From contig CAQWMM010000065.1 in the NCBI GenBank assembly GCA_948907985.1, forward strand, positions 1-8,296: 8,296 nt of DNA, read 5' to 3'. The translations under genes and the position numbers were made by a program. Each line of letters opens with the position of its first letter. The stretch's first letter is position 1. Source of the stretch: an uncultured Bacillota bacterium. GTDB taxonomy: Bacteria > Bacillota > Dehalobacteriia > UBA4068 > UBA4997. This document shows positions 5,976-8,296 of the stretch, in pieces. Below the pieces are notes generated by a model. It searched no databases, had not been told where the DNA came from, and worked only from the letters and a program-made list of their open reading frames with translations.

Positions 5976-6476
5976 ATGATTGATGTTTTCTTTGCTGATC
6001 CTGGCGCGGTGGCTAGTCTGCGTCAGAGCGGCTTTTCCAGCCAGGTCTTTTGCATTGAGCGTGATTTCAGTGCTGGCCAAATTGCCGACGACGATGACCC
6101 GCCGCGGTTTTTGCTGGAACAGGCCGCTGCCGGCGAGTCGTTGCGCCTGTGGCTGAACAACAGCGCAACCGAAATGTGCGGCTTTTACTGGCTGCTGCAT
6201 TGGCTGTATCTGGAAAAACTTGTTCAGGCGGAGGTCAGCGCCGTTCGTTTGCCCTGGTTTGTGGAGAGGCCGGACGGTGTGGTGGTTATAAATAACCGTT
6301 GGGGTGAGTTGTTGCCGGATAAAGAAATATGGCAGTTTTATGCTGCAAAGGCGCAAAAACTGCCGGCTAACTTTATTTTGGGCTGCGCTTTGGACTGGCG
6401 CGATTTGCAGAGAGAAAACGCGCTGCTCAGAATTATGCTGGACGGGCGTTTGCTGGGCGTGGCCGAAAACTATTGA
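5976..6476 (+). CDS. DUF1835/DUF3658-like protein, probably C-terminally truncated
   Basis: The 166-residue product has two recognisable parts. The N-terminal segment (MIDVFFADPGAVASLRQSG, then QVFCIERDFSAGQI, about residues 1-36) resembles DUF1835, whose members start similarly and carry a CxxxDFSxG-like motif. The C-terminal segment (LDWRDLQRENALLRIMLDGRLLGVAENY, 139-166) resembles the first part of DUF3658, which usually follows DUF1835. As I recall the family, roughly 50 or more further residues normally come after this point, so the stop at 6474-6476 appears early; sequence in another frame just after it may be the lost end. Function of both domains is unknown. The gene starts 31 bases after lepA with only GGGG (5963-5966) as a weak ribosome binding site. 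Domain names rest on remembered motif patterns. Confidence 0.65.
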   Translation: MIDVFFADPGAVASLRQSGFSSQVFCIERDFSAGQIADDDDPPRFLLEQAAAGESLRLWLNNSATEMCGFYWLLHWLYLEKLVQAEVSAVRLPWFVERPDGVVVINNRWGELLPDKEIWQFYAAKAQKLPANFILGCALDWRDLQRENALLRIMLDGRLLGVAENY

Positions 6477-6533
6477 GTGAACACTTATCGATTGCCAAGC
6501 CTGAAAGGCGATGGCAGAGATTAGTGTGAACCA

Positions 6534-6557
6534 TCCATTTGGCTTTAGACAAATGGA
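6534..6557. repeat. 8-bp inverted repeat upstream of the ketopantoate reductase gene
   Basis: TCCATTTG (6534-6541) and CAAATGGA (6550-6557) are perfect inverted copies around an 8-base centre. No T run follows on the plus strand, so it is not a standard terminator. It overlaps the weak -35 and spacer of the next promoter and could be an operator. Confidence 0.55.
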
Positions 6558-6568
6558 ATCCGTATAAT
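6539..6568 (+). promoter_or_regulatory. Possible promoter of the ketopantoate reductase gene
   Basis: TATAAT (6563-6568) is a perfect -10. The best -35 is TTGGCT (6539-6544) at 18 bases, matching only the first half of the consensus. A weak -35 inside an inverted repeat suggests help or control by a regulator. The start would fall near 6575, at the ribosome binding site itself, which argues against it. Confidence 0.35.
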
Positions 6569-6586
6569 CTTTGGAGGTGATTTTTT

Positions 6587-7525
6587 GTGCGTATTGCAAT
6601 GATTGGTATGGGCGCGGTTGGCTCGGTTTTTGGTATGGATCTTTATAACGCCTACCCAGAAGAATTTTTTGCCATTGCCAGCGGCAGCCGGTATGAGCGT
6701 CTGCAAGCCGAGGGCTTAATGGTGAACGGTGAAAAATATCCGCTGCTGGTGGAGCAGCCGTCAGCCGACAGCCAACCGGCGGAAGTTATTTTCGTCTGCG
6801 TAAAAAATTATGGTCTGGAGGGCGCGCTGGCGGATATGCGCCCCTTTGTGGGCGAGGGTACGATTATTGTGCCGCTGTTAAACGGAATCAGCGTCACGCC
6901 TACCTTGCGCTGGGCCTTTCCGCAGGCCAGAGTGTTGTTTGGCATCGCTATGGGGATTGACGCCCGTCGTACGGTTAACGCCATTGATTTTACTACCCGC
7001 GGCGTTTTGCAGTTTGGCTGGGAGCGCAACGCCGAGCCTTACGCGCCGGAGGTGGAGCAGGTTCGGCAGATTTTAAGCCGCACGCCCATTCCGCTGGAGA
7101 TCGCTCCGGATATGGAGCGCACCATTTGGAAAAAGTTTATGCTGAACGTGGGCTATAACCAGGTTACGGCGGCGGTGGACTGCTTTATTTATGAGTGCAG
7201 CGAGGTTAAGGAGTATTTTCAGCTGGCCTCGGCCGCCATGCAGGAGGTGGTGGAGCTGGCCAGACGGCGCGGCGTGGATTTAACCGAGACTGACCGCGAA
7301 GAAACCGAACGTTTTATGGCGGCTTTTCCGCGCACCGCCCAAACCAGTATGCACCAGGATATTAAGGCCGGGCGCATTACCGAGGTGGACTATTTCTCCG
7401 GCATTGTGGAAGAGTATGGCCGCGAGGCTGGCCTGGCCACGCCGGTTAACGCTTTTTTGCGCCAGATTATCCACGGCAAGGAACACCAGAACCAGCTGCA
7501 TGCAAAAAAAATTGTAAATAATTAG
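6587..7525 (+). CDS. Ketopantoate reductase family protein (PanE/ApbA, 2-dehydropantoate 2-reductase)
   Basis: Members reduce 2-dehydropantoate to pantoate with NADPH, a step towards coenzyme A; many paralogues act on other 2-oxo acids. The 312-residue protein has the expected length. An N-terminal Rossmann fold carries GMGAVG (7-12). CVKNYGL (71-77) includes K73 and LLNG (97-100) includes N99. The C-terminal helical domain has WKKFMLNVGYNQVTA (181-195), with K183 and N187 as likely equivalents of E. coli K176 and N180. S254, D258 and E266 match the E. coli S244, D248 and E256 pattern. All catalytic positions appear intact. GGAGGTGA (6573-6580) lies 6 bases before the GTG start. No panB, panC or panD is in the window, so the true substrate is uncertain and I give no gene symbol. 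No terminator is seen before the tRNA promoter. Confidence 0.88.
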   Translation: MRIAMIGMGAVGSVFGMDLYNAYPEEFFAIASGSRYERLQAEGLMVNGEKYPLLVEQPSADSQPAEVIFVCVKNYGLEGALADMRPFVGEGTIIVPLLNGISVTPTLRWAFPQARVLFGIAMGIDARRTVNAIDFTTRGVLQFGWERNAEPYAPEVEQVRQILSRTPIPLEIAPDMERTIWKKFMLNVGYNQVTAAVDCFIYECSEVKEYFQLASAAMQEVVELARRRGVDLTETDREETERFMAAFPRTAQTSMHQDIKAGRITEVDYFSGIVEEYGREAGLATPVNAFLRQIIHGKEHQNQLHAKKIVNN

Positions 7526-7533
7526 CTTTTGCC

Positions 7534-7562
7534 TTGACTTTTGCCTCCATTTTAGCTATAAT
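7534..7562 (+). promoter_or_regulatory. Promoter of tRNA-Val
   Basis: TTGACT (7534-7539) and TATAAT (7557-7562) are 17 bases apart. A start near 7569 would leave about 13 bases of 5' leader for RNase P to remove before the mature tRNA at 7582. Confidence 0.8.
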
Positions 7563-7581
7563 ATATGCACAGTTAAATTTT

Positions 7582-7658
7582 GGAGGTATAGCTCAGTTGG
7601 TTAGAGCGCTCGCCTCACATGCGAGAGGTCACAGGTTCAAATCCTGTTATCTCCACCA
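7582..7658 (+). tRNA. tRNA-Val (anticodon CAC)
   Basis: All cloverleaf parts can be laid out. The acceptor GGAGGTA (7582-7588) pairs with TATCTCC (7648-7654) with one G-U pair. The D stem is GCTC/GAGC (7591-7594, 7604-7607). The anticodon stem CTCGC/GCGAG (7609-7613, 7621-7625) encloses loop CTCACAT with anticodon CAC at 7616-7618. The T arm is ACAGG-TTCAAAT-CCTGT (7631-7647). The discriminator is A and CCA is encoded (7656-7658). It reads GUG valine codons. Its 3' end probably forms the attachment site of the neighbouring integrated element. Confidence 0.97.
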
Positions 7659-7705
7659 ATGAAAGGCCTTTATTTACAGGGTTTGAGTGTTAGATAGAAT
7701 TTTAA

Positions 7706-7729
7706 TAACACATTTTGTAACACACCTTG
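7706..7729 (+). repeat. Two tandem 12-base repeats between tRNA and integrase
   Basis: TAACACATTTTG (7706-7717) and TAACACACCTTG (7718-7729) agree at 10 of 12 bases. GTGTTA (7687-7692) is an inverted copy of the first six. Such repeats beside an integrase gene could be arm-type or excisionase binding sites; this role is inferred from position only. Confidence 0.5.
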
Positions 7730-7743
7730 AAAAGGCTAAAATA

Positions 7744-7780
7744 AAAAGCGGTTATTTCTGTTAGTGAAATAGCCGCTTTT
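7744..7780. terminator. Bidirectional terminator between tRNA-Val and integrase
   Basis: A 15-bp stem (7744-7758 with 7766-7780, arms AAAAGCGGTTATTTC and GAAATAGCCGCTTTT) encloses a 7-base loop. It contains one G-U pair in the plus-strand transcript, which becomes an A-C mismatch on the minus strand. Both outer ends are A/T runs, so it can stop the tRNA transcript and, from the other side, the integrase message. Confidence 0.8.
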
Positions 7781-7799
7781 CTAATGCTGTGTATAAACG

Positions 7800-8296
7800 C
7801 TAGCTGCCTAAAATTTGGCTGAATATGTTTTGCGTGGCATTGGCTACGTTTTGTAAGTCGCCGGCAAATTCGTGTCCGTAAACGCCGTATGTATCCATAG
7901 CCTCGGTGTGGCCTAAAACCATTTTAAGCAGATGAGTTGGCACGCCGTTTTTGGTTATGGAAACCATGGTATGGCGCAGTTCATAGAGCGTACAAGGCGT
8001 TATCTGGTTTTTGTTCCGGAAGTTTGCCCAAACCTTATAGATATAATGTGGGCTTGCAACGCTGCCTTGGGGATTGGGGAAAAGCCAGGGGGATATAATA
8101 CCGTTCTGGCGTAACATTTGCCGCTGGTCAGCTATAATCTTCTGGGCTATTTCCGGCAGGTATTGGGAACGCAGGGCGTTAGCATTTTTACCGTCGGTTA
8201 TTTCATTACGACTGTTTATGCTACGCTTGATTGTCAAAATATTGTCTTTAATATCTTCGTCGGTGCGGATTCCGGCGGCCTCGCCGGGGCGCAGGC
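7800..8296 (-). CDS. Tyrosine recombinase/phage-type integrase, C-terminal catalytic part (5' end beyond window)
   Basis: The enzyme would cut and rejoin DNA at the attachment sites to integrate or excise its element. The visible 164 residues are open to the right edge, so the N-terminal arm- and core-binding domains are missing from view. Catalytic landmarks are LRPGE (1-5) with the first arginine at 2, a likely beta-hairpin lysine at 36, LYELRHT (103-109) with the second arginine at 107, LGH (127-129), and YGVYGH, whose tyrosine at 139 is the likely nucleophile, 10 residues after the LGH histidine. Where most relatives have the histidine of HxLR, this one has Y104. A TTG at 8237 is internal and not the start, because the catalytic LRPGE motif lies upstream of it in frame. 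The stop lies 19 bases from the shared terminator. Confidence 0.93.
   Translation of the reverse strand, partial: LRPGEAAGIRTDEDIKDNILTIKRSINSRNEITDGKNANALRSQYLPEIAQKIIADQRQMLRQNGIISPWLFPNPQGSVASPHYIYKVWANFRNKNQITPCTLYELRHTMVSITKNGVPTHLLKMVLGHTEAMDTYGVYGHEFAGDLQNVANATQNIFSQILGS

Larger units (their letters stand above)
7631..8296. mobile_element. One end of a putative integrative element in the tRNA-Val 3' end
   Basis: A tyrosine recombinase gene lies just beyond the tRNA and points towards it, 141 bases away, with terminator and short repeats between. This is the usual layout for phages, genomic islands and conjugative elements that use a tRNA 3' end as attachment site. The T arm to CCA of the tRNA (7631-7658) would be part of the core site. 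The other end and the cargo lie outside the window, so the left boundary is an estimate. Confidence 0.5.

Noticed and set aside
5967..6599. Minus-strand open frame of 210 residues opposite the DUF1835-like gene
   Set aside because: It covers a plus-strand gene with recognisable family motifs and has no recognisable content or translation signal of its own.
7662..7671. 10-base palindrome AAAGGCCTTT just after tRNA-Val as a terminator or attachment core
   Set aside because: It has no loop bases, so it cannot form a useful RNA hairpin; a much stronger terminator follows at 7744-7780, and the tRNA end is the more usual attachment core.
1..8296. CRISPR array, insertion sequence ends, rRNA or other tRNA genes
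   Set aside because: No regularly spaced repeats, transposase gene or terminal inverted repeats, and no further cloverleaf or rRNA sequence were seen on reading both strands.

Overview
The window reads as chromosomal DNA of an endospore-forming Firmicute (Bacillota). The evidence is a SpoIIP-type engulfment protein, strong GGAGG-type ribosome binding sites, SigA-like TTGACA/TATAAT promoters, and AT-rich spacers between more GC-rich genes. I cannot place it to genus. The rpsT, spoIIP, lepA neighbourhood is a familiar Firmicutes arrangement, here with murJ inserted between spoIIP and lepA.

Layout, left to right. (1) Positions 1-80 hold at most the tail of an unrecognised gene. (2) Positions 81-736 hold a compact RelB/DinJ-YafQ type II toxin-antitoxin operon, with a consensus promoter overlapped by short repeats that look like an operator. 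It is more AT-rich than the genes to its right and ends in a strong bidirectional terminator. (3) On the minus strand are rpsT (ribosomal protein S20) and a 48-residue small protein, each with its own recognisable promoter. (4) On the plus strand run spoIIP (peptidoglycan hydrolase for engulfment), murJ (lipid II flippase) with its own extended -10 promoter, and lepA (elongation factor 4) 17 bases after murJ. Next come a short DUF1835/DUF3658-like gene that seems to have lost its C-terminus, and a PanE/ApbA-type ketopantoate reductase. (5) tRNA-Val(CAC), with its own promoter, is followed by about 140 bases holding short repeats and a hairpin terminator. A tyrosine recombinase gene then runs off the right edge on the minus strand. 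This fits one end of an element integrated at the tRNA 3' end.

The genes fall into three jobs. The core part serves translation (S20, EF-4, tRNA-Val) and cell-wall building or remodelling (MurJ, SpoIIP). Two accessory parts, the toxin-antitoxin module on the left and the integrase on the right, flank it. I see no clear undescribed multi-gene system inside the window. The best leads are the integrated element, whose cargo lies off the right edge, the probable frameshift after lepA, and the small protein with a strong promoter divergent from spoIIP.
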